64,000 bases of DNA from Phylloscopus collybita (GCA_027886175.1 JAJNNQ010000023.1:2962501-3026500), one strand, 5' to 3'. Positions 22,000-35,900 are shown, counted from the first letter of the stretch. Program-made: numbers and translations. The notes: generated by a model not told the origin, from the sequence alone.

Positions 22000-22145
22000 C
22001 CTGTGTGTGCTCCATCCCTAGAAGTGTCCAAGGCCAGGCTGGATGGGGCTTGGGATAGTGGAAGGTGTCCCTGCCCATGGCAGAGGGGCTGATATGAAAT
22101 GATCTTTAAGGTCCCCTCAACCCAAACCACTTGTGATTCTGTGAC
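22000..22145 (+). mobile_element. CR1 LINE 3' tail fragment
   Basis: GTGTCCAAGGCCAGGCTGGA, GGAAGGTGTCCCTGCCCATG and a terminal CTTGTGATTCTGTGA identify the 3' end of a CR1 copy. Confidence 0.85.
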
Positions 22146-23775
22146 AGCAAGGGAAGGTTTAATTTTGCTGCTTGCTGCTGACAGAGAGATGTGAACCCCA
22201 ACAATGGGCCGACAGCAGGGCACCCACCTTTCTGCACTGAAGGATTCACCCTCCAGCACTAATTATCCATCAAACCCCAGCACCCACTCCTTCCCTTTGC
22301 CAGCTCCCTCTCGGGCAAGGCTGCAGGTTGTTTTGGTGGCTGTCAGTGCTCTCTTCCTGCTGGGAGCCCCTCTGTGCCCCAGCAGCAGGGAGCACTGCCT
22401 GACATGAACTGTGTGGGGAACCCTGCTCTGTGTTGGACACACTGTTCAAAGGCACCTTGGCAGTGATGGGACATTCTGCTGACAGATTTCCCCATGAAGG
22501 AAAAAGCTGGAGCTGTTGATGTAGGAGTGCCTCTGAAGTGTCAGCTTTTCCTGTCAAACTCCACCGTGCTGGCTTCAAATCCCCAGGATTTGTGTGAACC
22601 CCAGGATAGCTTCGGGGGGGAGAGGTTGCCTGGACTTTGCCAGAAGTTCCTGCTGTGTTTTGAGCTGAAATTCGTGTTGCTGCTTCTCCCTGCATCCCTT
22701 CAGCTGGTGATGCACAACCTTTTGCAGCTGGGAAGGACCAGCAGAGGCAGGACTGTTCCCTAATTGCCTCTGGCCACCTGGGAGAAGCTGTTGGAGTTCA
22801 TTGAACTGTCTCTCACGCTTCCTTCTCTGCTGAAATATTAAATAGGAATTGCATTGAACGGTGGAGGGCAGCAGTGCCTGGGGACGTGCAGAGTGTGATA
22901 AATCTGTGTGAGGATGGTGAAGATGAGGTGTGGAGGCATCACCTCCATCAGAAACCCAGGTACCTCTGCCATCCCCACCTCTGCCTGTCCGAGGCCCTCA
23001 GCTCCCAGTGACTCTCACATGTTTCCCTCCAGGTTCTTTAGGTGTTGGCTCCCAGCTGCCTGACTTGCTCTTTGCTGCTTTTTTGGGTGCTTTTAGTACT
23101 TTTCTCATTGTTAGCAAAGTTAATTAACATCAGGAGCTGCTGATATTTGTAAAGCTGCTTTCCAAGGCAGGCTGCTGCTCACAAATGAGATTTCCTTTTT
23201 TCAAGCAGATGTGTCAGATCCACCATCAAAAACAACCCATCCAAAACATTCCCTTCATAGCCCTCTCATTTGTATTGCATGGACTTAAGCAAAAAAAAAA
23301 AAAAGCCAGGCTGGGTTTCAGTCCTGTTGCTGGCTCAGAAAGCAAACTGGGCTTTAAAAGAATTAAAGGGAAACCAGCAACAAGGAGCAAACCTGGTGTT
23401 TTCCAGCAGAGGTGCAGAGTTGCCTCTGTGGGGAGCTGGTCTCTCTCAGGAAGCGCTGGAAGTGGCCGCTTGGATTGAGCACCGTGCTCATCAGCTGCAT
23501 CTGCCAGGGACAAGAACATCTTGCATGGCGAGGGCTCTGCTGTTTCCCACCAAATAGGAAATTTGCCCTTTTGTGATTGTGAGTTATAAGGGCAGAGCTC
23601 TGGGCTGAGGTGGCTGCCAGAGCTCCAGCAGCTCCCGCGGCCGAGCGCGGATTCCCGGGCAGTCCTGCTGCGCTCGGCGTTTTCCGAGGGTTACATAAAC
23701 ATCCTTCCTGCAGATCCCAGGCTGGGACACGCCATCTGCAAACTGCTGACAGCCCCTTGCAAGAGGCAGAGCCCC

Positions 23776-24072
23776 TGTGGCTAGCTCAGTTTTCCTTGAG
23801 GGGCTTTGGAGGAATATCTCATGGAAACAGGGTAAATATTCCAAAAGAGGCTCTCACCCCCTGGGATCAGCCCAAGGCTTTATTCTCGAAGGGTTCCAGG
23901 GGAGAAAGAGAGAGAGAGAACAAGGAAGAACAGGACTTTATCTAGTCTCTGACTCAGGAAAGATAACTGCACCTGAGCCAATAGGGTCAAGATAGGAAGG
24001 AAGGCTCAAACTACATGGTCACAGGCTTCAGGGGGTTCTGGGGGGAAAACCATTCCCCAGAGGAATACAACA
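23776..24072 (-). mobile_element. Endogenous retrovirus solo LTR (family A), copy 2
   Basis: Edges TGTGGCTAGCTCAG and GGAATACAACA match the copies at 284 and 52135. CAAGGCTTTATTC gives AATAAAG on the minus strand. I found no target-site duplication; the flanks differ. Confidence 0.75.
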
Positions 24073-25344
24073 GCAGAGCTGCCCCAGAAGCTTTGGGAAG
24101 GGACAGGAGCCACGCTGGGCAGAGCAAGGCCGTGGGGATCCTGCTGTGGGGCTGTGAGGTGGCTCCAGGCCCCATGCTGCTGTGTTGGAGGTGTTGGGAG
24201 CTGAGCCACACTCAGCGAGAGGCCAGCAGGGTCATCTTGAGGAGCTTGGGTTTTCCACCCGAGCCTCTCACCCCACCCTGTGCCTCTCCAGTGCCCTCCT
24301 GCAGGTGTGGCCTCCCAGCAGCTGGGGATGCTGCTCTCCCCCTCCACCACAATCGGGTTTTTTTTCTCCCAAGGAAGGCGTAGGAGGGGAGGTTTATCTC
24401 CGAACTGGCAGGCAAAGGAGGATGCCACACCTCTGGGAGCTCCTGGGGCTGGGTGGAGCTGGAAAGTGGAGCAGCAGGACGTGGGCTTTGAGGAGCTGCA
24501 GTTCATGGGCTTGCCCTGAAGCCAGGGCACTCGGAGAGATTTCCAGCTCCCTTGGGGAAGGAGAGCAGCAATAAATCTGGATCGTTCGTGACAAGGGCCT
24601 GGCCCTTTGGGTGGTTTCTGACACTCTGTGCCTTTCTGACAGCACATGAAGCAACAGGCTGTGATCCACAGGGGTTTCCTTGGCTCTGGAGCTGAGGCAG
24701 CTCTCACTGTGAGCGGGCTTGGCTGTGAGGAGCTCTCAGCTCTGGGTGTGAGGGTCAGAGGCACAGGAAGCAATGGCACAGTAAAGACGTAGTGGGGCCC
24801 TTTCATTGCCAGCCTGGAAGATTTTGTTGTCCCCAAAACTGAGGTCTGGGTAGCTTGGTAGCTGTTCCTTGTGGGATCTTCCAGTGCTACTCCAGAAGAG
24901 CTGCACAGGCTCCCTCAGGAGATGCACCAAAAGGAAACCCAGGCCAAGGAGATCCTGTAAATGCTGAAAATCTGCTGGGTCTGGAAATTCATGCTTGTGT
25001 GACTGGGATGGGCTGGGGGAGCCCTTGTGATAGAGCAAAGATACAGACATGCAGTCTGTCTTTGGATGTGGTTGGAAGAGAAGAGTTATCGTCAGGTAGA
25101 AGATCAGGAGTGGTGATAAGATGCAAAGAGGTCCTTGTCTTTGGGGTGGGAAACTTTTCTGGAAGCTCCAGACCATGTGGAACACCCAGAATTGTGTCTG
25201 GCTTGGGATGTTTCTCCCTGGAAGATGCCCAGTTCATCCCCAGTAACCACCCTTCTGTTCCATAATGGGAACCATAAGGTGATCTTATCACTCTCTAAAA
25301 CTCCCCGAAGGGTGGTTGCAGTCAGCTGGGGGTTGGTCTCTTTC

Positions 25345-25626
25345 TCCAGGCAACAACTGACAGAATGAGAGGACACAGCCTTAAGCTGCATCAAGGTAAA
25401 TACAGGTTGGATATTAGGAAAAAGTTTTTCACAGAAAGAGTGATAAAGTATTGGAATGGCCTGCCCAGGGAAGTGGTGGAGTCACCATCCCTGGATGTGT
25501 TTAAGACAAGACTGGATGTGGCACTTGGTGCCGTGGTCTAGTTGAGGTGTTAGAGCATGGGTTGGACTTGATGACCTTGAAGGTCTCTTCCAACCTAGAA
25601 ATTCTGTGATTCTGTGATTCTGTGAA
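25345..25626 (+). mobile_element. CR1 LINE 3' end (plus strand), intact tail
   Basis: Runs from GCAACAACTGACAGAATGAG to the diagnostic terminal ATTCTGTGATTCTGTGATTC repeat. It closely resembles the copy at 18818. No open reverse transcriptase frame. Confidence 0.92.
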
Positions 25627-26924
25627 CTCCAGTCAGCCCTCCCCAGGCAAAGCCCTGTCTGTGCTGCTCTGTGGAGAGCCTGTGGCTGACTCCTTATAAG
25701 ATGAGGGGTTTATTTTACTTTATTCCTTTGTTCCAGGCTGTGGCTGTTTCCTTCTAAGGTGAGGGGTTTATTTTGCTTTATTCCTTTTGACAGCCTTCCT
25801 TGAGTTTTGCCAGCTCTTCTCTCTCTATCAGCCTGCAAGGCCTAGCAGGAAAGCACTGTCTTCAGAATGCCTTTTTTTAATGCCTAATTCAGGAAAATAA
25901 AGAGAATTGTTTGAGAGTGCCACTCTGCCTCTGAGGAAGAGGCATTGCTGGGGGTGTGTGAGAAGCACTGCCTGCCTCTCAGGATGGGGACAAGGTGTCT
26001 TCACATTCTCAAGCCTGCAAATGCTCCACACATCTGGCACGAGAGATCTGGGGCTGGACTATTTGCCTTCTTCAGCAACTGGAAACCATCCAGCCTGCCC
26101 AGTCCCTGCAAAGCTCATCCTGTGCTTTAGTGGATAATAGTGATCCTTGTTCAACTCCCACGCTTTAGTGCCTTGTGAGAGGGTAGGGAAGGCTTTGCTG
26201 AGCTTGTGCTGTGCTGGGACCCCAAGTCCACTGCTGTGGGAGGCAGCATGAATATTCATTGTGCCTGAAGTGCTTGCTCCATGGCTGTAATGACAATGGT
26301 GACACGGGGATGACTCTGGGGTGGTGGCAGCAGGTCAGCAGGTGTCAGGGATGCAGGCTGGCAGCAGGAGCAGAGGGGGAAGGGCTGTTTGAGCTTCAGG
26401 AATGTCTTGATGAGTGCATTTCCAGGAGTTTGACTCGTGATGCCATTGTCTCCCCGTGCCAGGAAGGGAGTTTTGTGTCTCTGTCCCCTGCAGCAGCAGG
26501 GAGAGGACCGCAGGCAGTGCACGGCTGGCTGAGCTCAGGGACCAGGAGCTGCACAAACCTGTGTTTTCTCAAGCAATCAGCAAAGCTGCTGAGCCACAGG
26601 AATCAGAGTGACAGCCACATCAAGGCAGATCTGCCAGGGATGGGCAGGCAGGCTTTATTCTGGGGCTGCACCAAAGGCAAATCCGAGTGTCCCAAATCCC
26701 CACCAGACAGAGGATGCTCTGATCCTGTGCCTGGTGAGGCTGTTTCCTGCCCACAGGGCTGGGACAGCCCCTCTCTGAGAAGTGCAGAGGGGACTGGAAA
26801 GTTTCTGTGAGCAAGAGGTGACGCTGAGTTTTGGTGCTGGATTGTCCCCCAGGCTGCCAGGCAGCAGGGCACAGATGTGTCCCCTGGATGGGCTGTACAG
26901 GTCTCTGAGCAACATTCTCTAGTT

Positions 26925-27005
26925 GAAGACCAGCCTGTTTGCAGAGAGCTGGACTAGATGGCCTTCAAAGGTCCCTTCCAACCCCCACCATTCCATGATC
27001 CCATG
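26925..27005 (+). mobile_element. CR1 LINE 3' tail fragment
   Basis: CTGGACTAGATGGCCTTCAA, CCCTTCCAACCCC and ATTCCATGATCCCATGA are CR1 3' end motifs. Confidence 0.75.
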
Positions 27006-27559
27006 ACAGGGCACAGAAAAGGGTTTCCTTGTCCAAGGGTTTGTTGGAGGTGAGCCCCACCAAAGCTGCTGACACAGGAGCTTTTCCCCACCTCTGACGT
27101 GAGCGTGCTGAGGCTGCTGCACACCATGGGCCTCCCCCCTGTGTGTCAAACCCTGAGGAAGGTGTTTGAGGAGGACAGGCTGGGGGTTTCAGGGCAGAGC
27201 ATGGTCTGCACCACAGGCTGCAGGGCAATCTGATCTCTGCTGCCAGGAGCAGCTCCTCCTGCTTCTCCACTGACCCTGGTGTCTGCAGAGTTGTTTCTCT
27301 CACATATTCTCATTCTGCTCTTCTCTGGACACAATTACATCTGCAAAACAAGTGAGCAGAGAGGGCTTTGGGAGCCAGCCCTGCTGCTCTGCCCCGCTCA
27401 CCTCTGTCGGAGACAGATGAGCTGAGCAGGTTTTTTTGGGATGGCTGTGGCTGGCAGCAGGCACAGATCATGGATTAAAGATGTGCATGGCAAGAAAGGG
27501 GCTTTCTTGAGGCGGACAGAGGCCTGCTGTTGCCGTGCAGGCCCCGCTCCCCCCAGCCC

Positions 27560-27900
27560 CGTGCTAACAGCATTATCAATGTGTTTGTACCGAGCTTGGC
27601 TGCAAAAGGCCTCAGCGGCCTCCAGTTTTCTCAAGCCAGCCTGTAGCTTTGCTAAATGCTCCTTTTATTGTGCTGCCAGAGGCTCTCCCAGAGGCCAGAG
27701 AAGGAGGTGGCCTGTTTGGCCACAGCGATATCTGGGCCGGAGATTGAATCCCCGCCTGTCTTAAATCTGTCTCCAGAATGGCAGGGGACCAAGTGGGCAT
27801 CTCCTTCTCCAACTAATTGGCTGTTTGTGTGCAAATTGGCCTCTGGCTGCTTCCAGCAGGCCTGGCTCACTAGAGCTGCAGGAGATCATCCTTGTTGAGT
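27560..27900. promoter_or_regulatory. Candidate conserved intronic element
   Basis: A repeat-free stretch of balanced composition with motif-dense text (CTAATTGGCTG homeobox/CCAAT-like, GATATCTGG, TTTATTGTG). There is no reading frame of note. It differs from the surrounding GC-rich intron and may be a conserved non-coding element; this is a guess from composition only. Confidence 0.25.
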
Positions 27901-29743
27901 GCCTGGGGGTGGTGACAACGGGGACAGCCCTGCTCCTGCCTGGGGTCACCCTCGCTGGCTCTGAGCGAGTGCCCAGGGCTGCTCTGGGCTGTTAGCACTT
28001 GTCTGCAGTGCAGGGATTGCTGTCTGGCCTCCAGCTGGCAGGAGATGCTTTCCCAAGCTACAAACATCTACAAATTATGTGGAGAAGGTTTGTTTGGAAG
28101 GAAAGCAGCTCCTGAAGTGGAGGAGATGCTCTTGGCTGGGAGGTGCACACCTGTGGCTGGAGCTGGGGGGCACAGTGTCCCTGCAGTGGGTCAGGTCCTT
28201 CCTGCAGGAGGGTGTTGCTGATAAGCCAAGGCAGGTGTGTCTGCAGGAGGGTGCTCCCCAGGGCCCCCAGAGCTGGAAGGAGGCAGCAGGGCAGTTTTAT
28301 TTGTCACTCAGGAACGTCTTCTGGTTGTTGAACCAACCAAAGCAGGGGTTCTGTGCTGCAGGGCTTTTTTTTTCTGGAGGTGTGAGGAGAAGGAAGGTGT
28401 TCAACCAGAGCCCAGGTCTGGCTGTGTTTACCCTGACACGAGTTTATTCCCTTGTGACCAACACCTGGCTGTGTTGGTCTGTCTGTGATTACTTGTCTGG
28501 GAATAACAAAATCCCCTGAGTTTATAGACTCTGCCAGTCCCTGCTGAACGAGAAAGGCTGATGCTTAATGCATCCAGCTCTTTCCTCCTGTCATTCCTTT
28601 ATAAGGAAAAAACATTTCGGACTTTGCTTCTACCTTATTTTAACTTCTCGTAAAAGAGGGCAGTGCAATTCTTTTGGTGGAACATCAAGTCCAATCCTCC
28701 CTGACCTGGTGTGGTTATTGTGGGCACTTGGTAGGATGAAGTAATAAAAAAAAGTCAGCCTGGTAATGCTGAGTTTTCACAGGAGGAACAGGTTCTGGGG
28801 TGGCAAGTGGTGCCTGCAGCCTGGAGATGGCAGAGGAGGGATTACACACCCCCTGCCTGTGGCAGGGCTTGGTGTGGTGGCACTGATCACATCTCTTTGG
28901 AAAGGAGAATTTGCCCTGCTCCCCTTCCCCTGCTGGGCTTGGCCACGGGGATTTATGGGCACAAAAAGGATGGGCAGTGAGAGAGAGCCCAGCCCTGGGC
29001 CAGCTCTGCTCCTGCAGGACATTTAAACCCTGCTGTGCTCATTTGGAAACACGAGGGTCAGAGCTGACTGCCCAGCAGCTGTGCACTGCCCCAGGAAGGG
29101 CTGTGCCCCACCACAGCCAGGGGCAGCTCAGGTGCTGAGCTGTGCCCTGCTCCAGACCCCCAAACTCAGCCCATCCCCAGGGTTTTGCTGCTTGTTGGGG
29201 GGTTGCCAGTGGGGAATTTCTCTTCTCCCCTTGCTGGAAATCTCCCCCTCTCCCTCCTGGCTTGGTGCCCTCTCTCCGTGCCTGGTGCTCTGCCCCCAAT
29301 GTGCTCACGGGCCTCTTTCCCATTTAGGGAAACGCTGCATGGCCCCTGCTTTTGGCCTGCTTGCAGCACATCTCCCAGATGATTTTTCTTTTTCTATTTT
29401 TTTTTTTCATCCTCTTTTGTCTCAGGAGGCTGAAATCCCCAGCATCCAGCCATGTGTGCCAGCTGTGGCTCTTAGAATGCTGGGGCAGGCTGGAGGGGGA
29501 AGCCCAGGTGTTGTCCTGCTCAGGGTGAGGCTGGGTGTTTGACAGTCTGTTCCAGCAGGCAGGGTGAGCCTGGAGGGGGTGGTGACAGCATCAGTTCTCT
29601 CCTGCAGCAATGATTTAACCTCAGCAGGAACAAGTGCCCTGCAGCAGGGAAGCCTCAGGCAGGGTCTGGGGCAGGCAGCAGGGCTGAGCAGGGGAAAGGG
29701 AGAGGGAGCTGAGGGAAATTCCCCTAAAAACATTGAATCATTG

Positions 29744-29744
<1 letters not shown>
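27901..29744. other. SEPTIN9 intron, nothing recognised
   Basis: Unique-looking intron sequence; no exon, LTR or CR1 landmark seen. Confidence 0.4.

Positions 29745-29781
<37 letters not shown>
29745..29781 (+). repeat. Poly(T) tract
   Basis: 37 consecutive T residues, with no CR1 or LTR sequence I can recognise on either side. Confidence 0.95.
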
Positions 29782-29784
<3 letters not shown>

Positions 29785-30065
29785 TCCGGAATTTAAATCA
29801 GCTGTGAAACTTCTGCATCTGTAAACGATGCTGAGTAGGCAGTGCTGGGTATCTGCAAGATGGATTGGGGAACAAAAGCTGGTGTGCTGTGGGAGAACTG
29901 GCTGGAAGGGGCTCTGTCATTCCCCTTGCCACGCTTTCCCAGCAGGAGAGGCAGCTGGAGGCTGAGCTCCCTGTATTTGGGGTAGATCCCTTGAACCCAC
30001 AGCCCAGGGTGGTTCCTTTAGTGGTGCCCAGCACAGCTTGGCTCCATCCATCACTGGATCCTGTT

Positions 30066-30215
30066 GGGATTATCCTGGGATCTGGTTGGTGGGAGTTACC
30101 TTGGATGTTTCTGGGATTATCCTGGGATCTGCTTGGTGGGAGTTAACTTGGATGTTTCAGGGATTTTCCTGGGATCTGCTTGGTGGGCGTTACCTTGGAT
30201 GTGTTTTGTGCCAGT
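30066..30215 (+). repeat. Short tandem array, unit about 50 bp
   Basis: Three copies of a unit containing ATCCTGGGATCTGCTTGGTG and TACCTTGGATGTTTC. Confidence 0.88.
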
Positions 30216-30811
30216 CTCAGAGGGCAGTAATAGACTTTCCAAGAGCATGGTTTAATGAGATGTAACAGCCAAGGCAGACCCTGGGTGGTTCATCTCTCTC
30301 CCATTTGCACTCCTGGAGCTCAGCAGTTTAACTCCACCAGTCCTGCCCAGCTCTCTGTGTGCCCACGTCAGACCCACCAAGCTCTCCCAGGCAGCAGTGG
30401 TGGAGCTGAGGATGATTCCCCTGGCCAGACCATTGCAGGGCATCCACATCCCCATCTGCATGGAGACACCCCATGGACTTCAACAGCAATTCCTGTCCAC
30501 TTGTGCACCTTTCCCAGCCCTGTGTGGTGGAGCTGGAGCAAAGGCAAGCTGCCAGTGGTGCTGTGTGGGTGCTGGTGATCACACCTCAGCATCCCCGCTG
30601 CTGATTTCGCTGCTGTCTGCCAAAACCTTTAAAAGGAAAGGAAAATTGTGCTCATTCTTCCTCTCCTTCCTCTCCCCCTGCCCTGGTGTCCCCCTCCTGC
30701 TGGGCAGTGAGCTCCCACACTGTGTCTGTGCTGCCCAGAGGAAGCTGAGTGGGCGTGGGGCTGCGGCTCCATCTGGGAATTGTTCTTATCAAACTGCTTT
30801 ATGTCAAAAAG

Positions 30812-30812
<1 letters not shown>

Positions 30813-30855
<43 letters not shown>
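30813..30855 (+). repeat. (AAT)n microsatellite
   Basis: About 14 uninterrupted AAT units followed by A-rich sequence. Confidence 0.95.
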
Positions 30856-30859
<4 letters not shown>

Positions 30860-32417
30860 TAAAATCTTTGATGGTAAGCAGGGGGATCAGGAGGTACAGC
30901 TGCTCCTGAGGCCTGACCTGCAGCTTGTGGTGCTTCCTGAGCCTTTACAAGGGGTTTTAGGGTCTTTGTGCTGCAGCAGATTTTGCTGCGTGCCTGGAAT
31001 ATCTCAGAGGAACAGGGAGAAGCAACTGGGGGCTGGCTCAGGGAGCACGAGCTGCTGGAAATGTCTCTCTGAGAAGCAGGGGAGAGGCATAAGAAAAGCA
31101 AGTTTCCTGCCACGAGGCTGGTATATTTATGAGTGGAAAGTTTTGGGTTGAAAAGGTCGCGAGCAGGCGGCTGAGGGAGCAGCAGGGGCCGCAAGAGGAG
31201 ATTTCCCAGCCCTGCAGTGGGGTTGGGAGGGTCCCAGAGGAGGGGGTCTGGTGTGACTGGAGAGGGATGGGGAGCACTGGAGGGGTGAAGGGCAGTGCCC
31301 AGGCACACAGGGATGTGTGGGGGAGGCAGGGTGGTGTGGGGTTTGTACCCGTGGGGCTGGAGTTCCCAGCCCTGCCTGGGACACCACGTGAGAATGAGAC
31401 GTGCACATCTGGAAGCGGAGTGCACCCACGTAGGGCTGCCAGTTTATTTATTCCTGCAAATTCTCCCCTAATTAAGGGCTGCTGGGAAGTTGACAGTGCT
31501 GGAAGGGGCTTGTTTCCAAGGGGTTCGATGTTCTGACTGACCCTCTCCTTCTCTTCCCCCCACCCTGCAACCAGCAGAAGGGTGCAAGCAGTGAAAAGGT
31601 GTTCTCTACCCCAAGGCCCAGGCACTGCAATTCCTTCTGGAGCCAACCACTCAGGAAGGTTTTCCAAAGGAAACGTGCTGAGCCCTGTGTGTGTTAAACT
31701 CATTAAGGATGAGCAAGGTTTCTGAAGCCTCTTGTTTCTATTAAAACATCTGTGCTGTCATGAGACACTGAGTTCTCTGCCTGTTTGGCCTCAATGTTAA
31801 AAAGCAGTAATTAATGATTAATTTTTTTTTTTTTTAAATAATTAAAGTAATTATGTCAGTTTTCTGCTTGGATCCTAAATTACACCTCCCAGGCTCTTAG
31901 AAAAGTCTGACCTGAAACTGCGAAGAGCAAGAGCTGGAGACTGAGTTTGTTTTAACTGCCTGAGGTTCAGGCAGATGCAGTTCCTGATCCTCTTTCCATT
32001 TCCTTCCTCTGCAAGTCTCCCCTGCTGTTTAATCAACACCAGGGAGCTGTGCTTCCCTTCCCTCCCCTTTTTCCCCTTTTTCCCCTCCCAGGCACGTGGG
32101 CTGCCAGCCTGCTCCACCAGTGCCATGGGGACACCAGTGCTGGAGCCCTGGGCACTGGGAATTTCAGAGTGACTGTGCTGACAGGCACTGACCCCCAGGA
32201 AAACCCTGAGTTTGACCTGAGGCCGTGGGGAAGGCTCCCAAAATTGAGTGACAGCACTGGGACTGTGGGTGTGTGGTTTGAATGGAAGGTGTGTGATAGC
32301 ACAGGCTGGAAAACTTAGAGTTTAAGGGTTTAGAATATAGAAATGTATATAAGGCAAGATGGAGGCTTTAGGGTGTAGGCTGAGTCCTTCTATTTCACCT
32401 TCTCCTCCATGGGTCTG
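30856..32417. other. SEPTIN9 intron, nothing recognised
   Basis: Unique intron sequence. An AT-rich patch near 31805-31850 contains repeated TTAATTA-like text. No exon found. Confidence 0.4.
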
Positions 32418-32994
32418 TGTCACAATTTGACACAAAAGAACAACGCTCACACACTGAGATGTCCAAGGCAAAAAAGGGGGCAGTTTATATACAGACCACG
32501 ACATTTATAGAATTCCAACAGTGACCATGGATTGGAGGATGGAAATCTTCCTCTCCAACCACACTGGGCAACCCAACAGTCCATCAATTCTCTCCTCCTC
32601 CAGAAAGGAATGCAAAACAATCATTATTTATATGAAAAGTGCATGAGAAACTCCATCTTAAAAGGTAAAACATCAGAAGGCTGAAGGAACTTTAGAAAAA
32701 CTTTAAAAGAACGAGGGACAGGTCTGGGTGGTGTTTTGTAATTGGATAGAAAAATCCGCACTGCGGGCCAGGGGTGGTTGGTCATTGGGTTAAAAGTAAA
32801 GATAATTCAGGTGTCATTTCTTAATTGGATGGTTTATCCTTAAAAGGCCTTGTAGGGGGATGGATAGGGCTCCATTTTTAGTTTGTTAGCTAGAAGTGCT
32901 CATGGCTTGTGAGACTGTAATAGAAATAAGAATTAATAAACATCCGAGTCCGAACACAAAATACGGAATCGAGCATTTAATCCCAACCCTGGCA
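32418..32994 (+). mobile_element. Possible solo LTR (unclassified)
   Basis: A 577-bp AT-rich block begins TGTCACAATTTG and ends CCCAACCCTGGCA (TG...CA). It contains a TATA-like CCTTAAAAGG near 32839 and AATAAA at 32935-32940, about 55 bp before the end, an LTR-like order. No target-site duplication was found and I know no second copy in the window. Confidence 0.35.
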
Positions 32995-35900
32995 GAAAAA
33001 GCAGATAAAAAGCAACACTCCTGGAGCCCAGGGTGGCTGGGATGATGTGCCTGGCCCAGGCTCAGGGCAGCATTTCCCTTTCCAGGCTCTCAGCACACAC
33101 AATAGCAGGAATCACTGCCTTGGCATGAAATGCTTCGAGCTGGGCCGTGGTGCTGGGTGAGGTGATGGGACTGCAGTGAGCTCAGCCTGTGCATGCAGAT
33201 CTCCAGCTCAGTGAGCTGGCTGATTGCTCCTGGGAGGGGAGGAGGCTCAGAGTCCATGGGAGGGTGTTGGAGGGGGCAGATCTGTGCCCCCCAGCCCGGC
33301 CATGTGCCCCTGGAGCCCAGCACAGAGGGTGCTGACCCACAACATCCTCCCTGCGGGCGAGCAGTGGGATCAGGTCCCTGGCTTGAGTCCCACCTTAGCA
33401 CTGGGGTAGCTCTGGGTGACCCCATCAATCCCCAGAGAGGTGTTTGGGACCACCAAGGATGAGCACAGTTGGGACCAGGACAGATCCAGCTGTTTCCAGG
33501 TTAGGAGGGTGAGGGAAGGGATGTTGGTGCTCCCCCTGCCCTGCTCAGTGTAACCACACGTGATGCATCCCTTGCCCTGTGCAAGAACAGGCTGGTGCCT
33601 CCTGTGTGTGCTGATCTAATGGGGTTAAACCTGACAAGAAGGCAAACCTTGATCTCCACAGCTCTGTCCCTGCCGGGGTGGGGAGAAGGGGCTGTGGTTG
33701 TCTGTGCTTGTTCCTCACCCAGCCAGCTCCCATGGGGGATCTCAGCTCCAGGCTGTCCCAGAACACCAAGCTTGCTGTGTGCCCTGTTTGTACACTGAAT
33801 ATCTGAGAAGCTGTAGGTTCAGGGGCCTTCTCCTTCCTTGTGTCACATTTAATTTCCTATGAGCAGAAGCCTCTTTGGCCTTTTGCTCCCTTGATTGCAC
33901 ATCAGCCCCTTTACACCTTATCCCTTTAAAATCTTCTCAGCCCCGCTCTTATCGATCTGTTTATACCATAACCATATTTGGGGTTGGATTGGGGTTTTTT
34001 TTTTGTTCCCCTGGTGACAGTGAGCTTTGCCCACATCAGCTCTTCCCTGAGGTGCCTCTGTGGGTGATGCTTCTGGCAGCCCCATCCCCTCTCCACCTTC
34101 CTGTGGGGTGTCAGTGATGCTGGGATGACTCACAATGGAGCTCTAATGGTTCCTGCTTTGCTGCTAAAGGTCTCTCATTTCATACATTTTAGGAGTTACT
34201 CACCATAATTTTGTGACACTGGTGGCTTGTGGTCGTGCTGGGACCTTCTGGGGCAGTGAGGTCCCTTGTGCTGAGGCTCTTTTCACGAGCAAAGACTTTC
34301 TTAAAAGCCCTTTAAGTGCTGCCCTTCTGCCGTTCTCCCAGATTTTGTCCTTTTCCTGTTACCCAGCCTTTCAAAATTACCTGACCCATTCTTGTGCAGG
34401 TCCCTGGCTCTGTGGCAGTAATGGATGAGATCCGGCAGCATTTTCTTCAAAAACAAAAACCAAAAACACACACAAAGAAACAAACAAAAAACCTAAACAA
34501 AACCCAACCAACCAACAAACCAAACCCCCCCAGCTCATTATCCATAAATCTCAAATTAGCAAACCTATTTTGAACCGTTTTAGCTTTTCCCATGCTCTCG
34601 GTTTCCTTGCGGAGGAAGGGAAGTGTGACTAGCCCTGGAGTGCCTCCGTCCTCCCCGTGCTTCCTCCCCTTGGGAAGCAGGAAGGTCCTGGAGCCTTGGG
34701 AAGGAACCTCTTTTGGTGACAGTTCCTGCGTAATCAGGGCTGGGTTGACGCCGTCATCTCCACGGAGGGGACAGGAGCCGTGCCTGGCTTTCCTTCCGGA
34801 GTCCCCCTCGTCCCCAGGCGGTGACAGCAGCACTCCCCAAGGAGTGGGGGGCTCCCAGCACAGCTCCCTGCCACGGCCAGCTCTGCTCTGATGACTTGCC
34901 AGCTCCCTGCTGCTGAGTGACAGCCCTTCCGTGCCTCAGTTTCCCCCGCCTGACACGTGGAGATGACTGCAGCTCTTCCAGGTGGGTTGGGACGCAGGGA
35001 TGGTCTTGGGGCAGATGCAGGCAGGGACTCAGCAGCTGGCAGGGGCAGAGGGAAGGAGGGGAAGGTAGTGGCAGCAGCCTTTATTTGTGGCTTGGGGAGA
35101 TGTTTCATCGTGCCACAGCGAGTCCCTGAGAGCAGCAGCCTGTGCCTGGGGGCCCAGAGCACTCTGCTCACCAAGGGCTGATGGCAAAGGTGAGGACACA
35201 GGGTCCTGTTTGGAAACCCCAGCTATTTGCTGTCTGCACCGTGGGTACAACCTCCAGCTGTGCCAGGGACCAGAGCCAGCCATGGCCAAGGATCCAGGGT
35301 GATCCAGCAGGCAGAGGGGTGGTCCTGAGGGTCAGGGTCCCATAGGGATGGGGGGAAATGGTGCAAAGGGGTGGGCAGGACCCAGGGGGGCTAATGGGGT
35401 CTCAGGGGTGGGGTACTGCGGCCAAAATAACCCAGTGGGGTCCAAGGGAAGGAGGAACATTCTAGAGGGGTGCATATATGGTGAATGGGGGCTGAAGAGG
35501 GTGATAAACTTAACAAACCAATGAAACAACGAAACCCAAGAAATATTAACCTATGGCTGCAAAGGCCCCTGGGAGGAAGGTTTCCCTCACCAGGACCCAA
35601 AAGGGTGTCTTTCCCTATTTGCCCTGGTCCCTCGAGGGTTGAGGCACAGGTGCCTTGGGGACAAGCCCCTGGGCCTCCACAGCAGTGCAGGGACTTGCTC
35701 CCTCCAATAATCCTGAAGGGCTGTGACTGGCCAGGCTCTGTCTGTTGGGGTTGTCTGGGTCCATATCTGGCTGTAGCTGGTCTGAAACAGGCTGGAGAAA
35801 CCAAGACCTAATTTTTCACCTTGATCTAAAAGGGTATCTCAGGCCCCTAGGCTTCCATGGAGACCATTCCTTCACCTTTCAAATCTGCCTGGTGTGGGTG

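Larger units (their letters stand above)
21291..25344. other. SEPTIN9 intron, unassigned apart from listed CR1 and LTR
   Basis: No exon seen. Contains a CR1 tail (22000-22145), a family A LTR (23776-24072) and a short A-run (near 23291). The remainder is unique intron sequence. Confidence 0.45.
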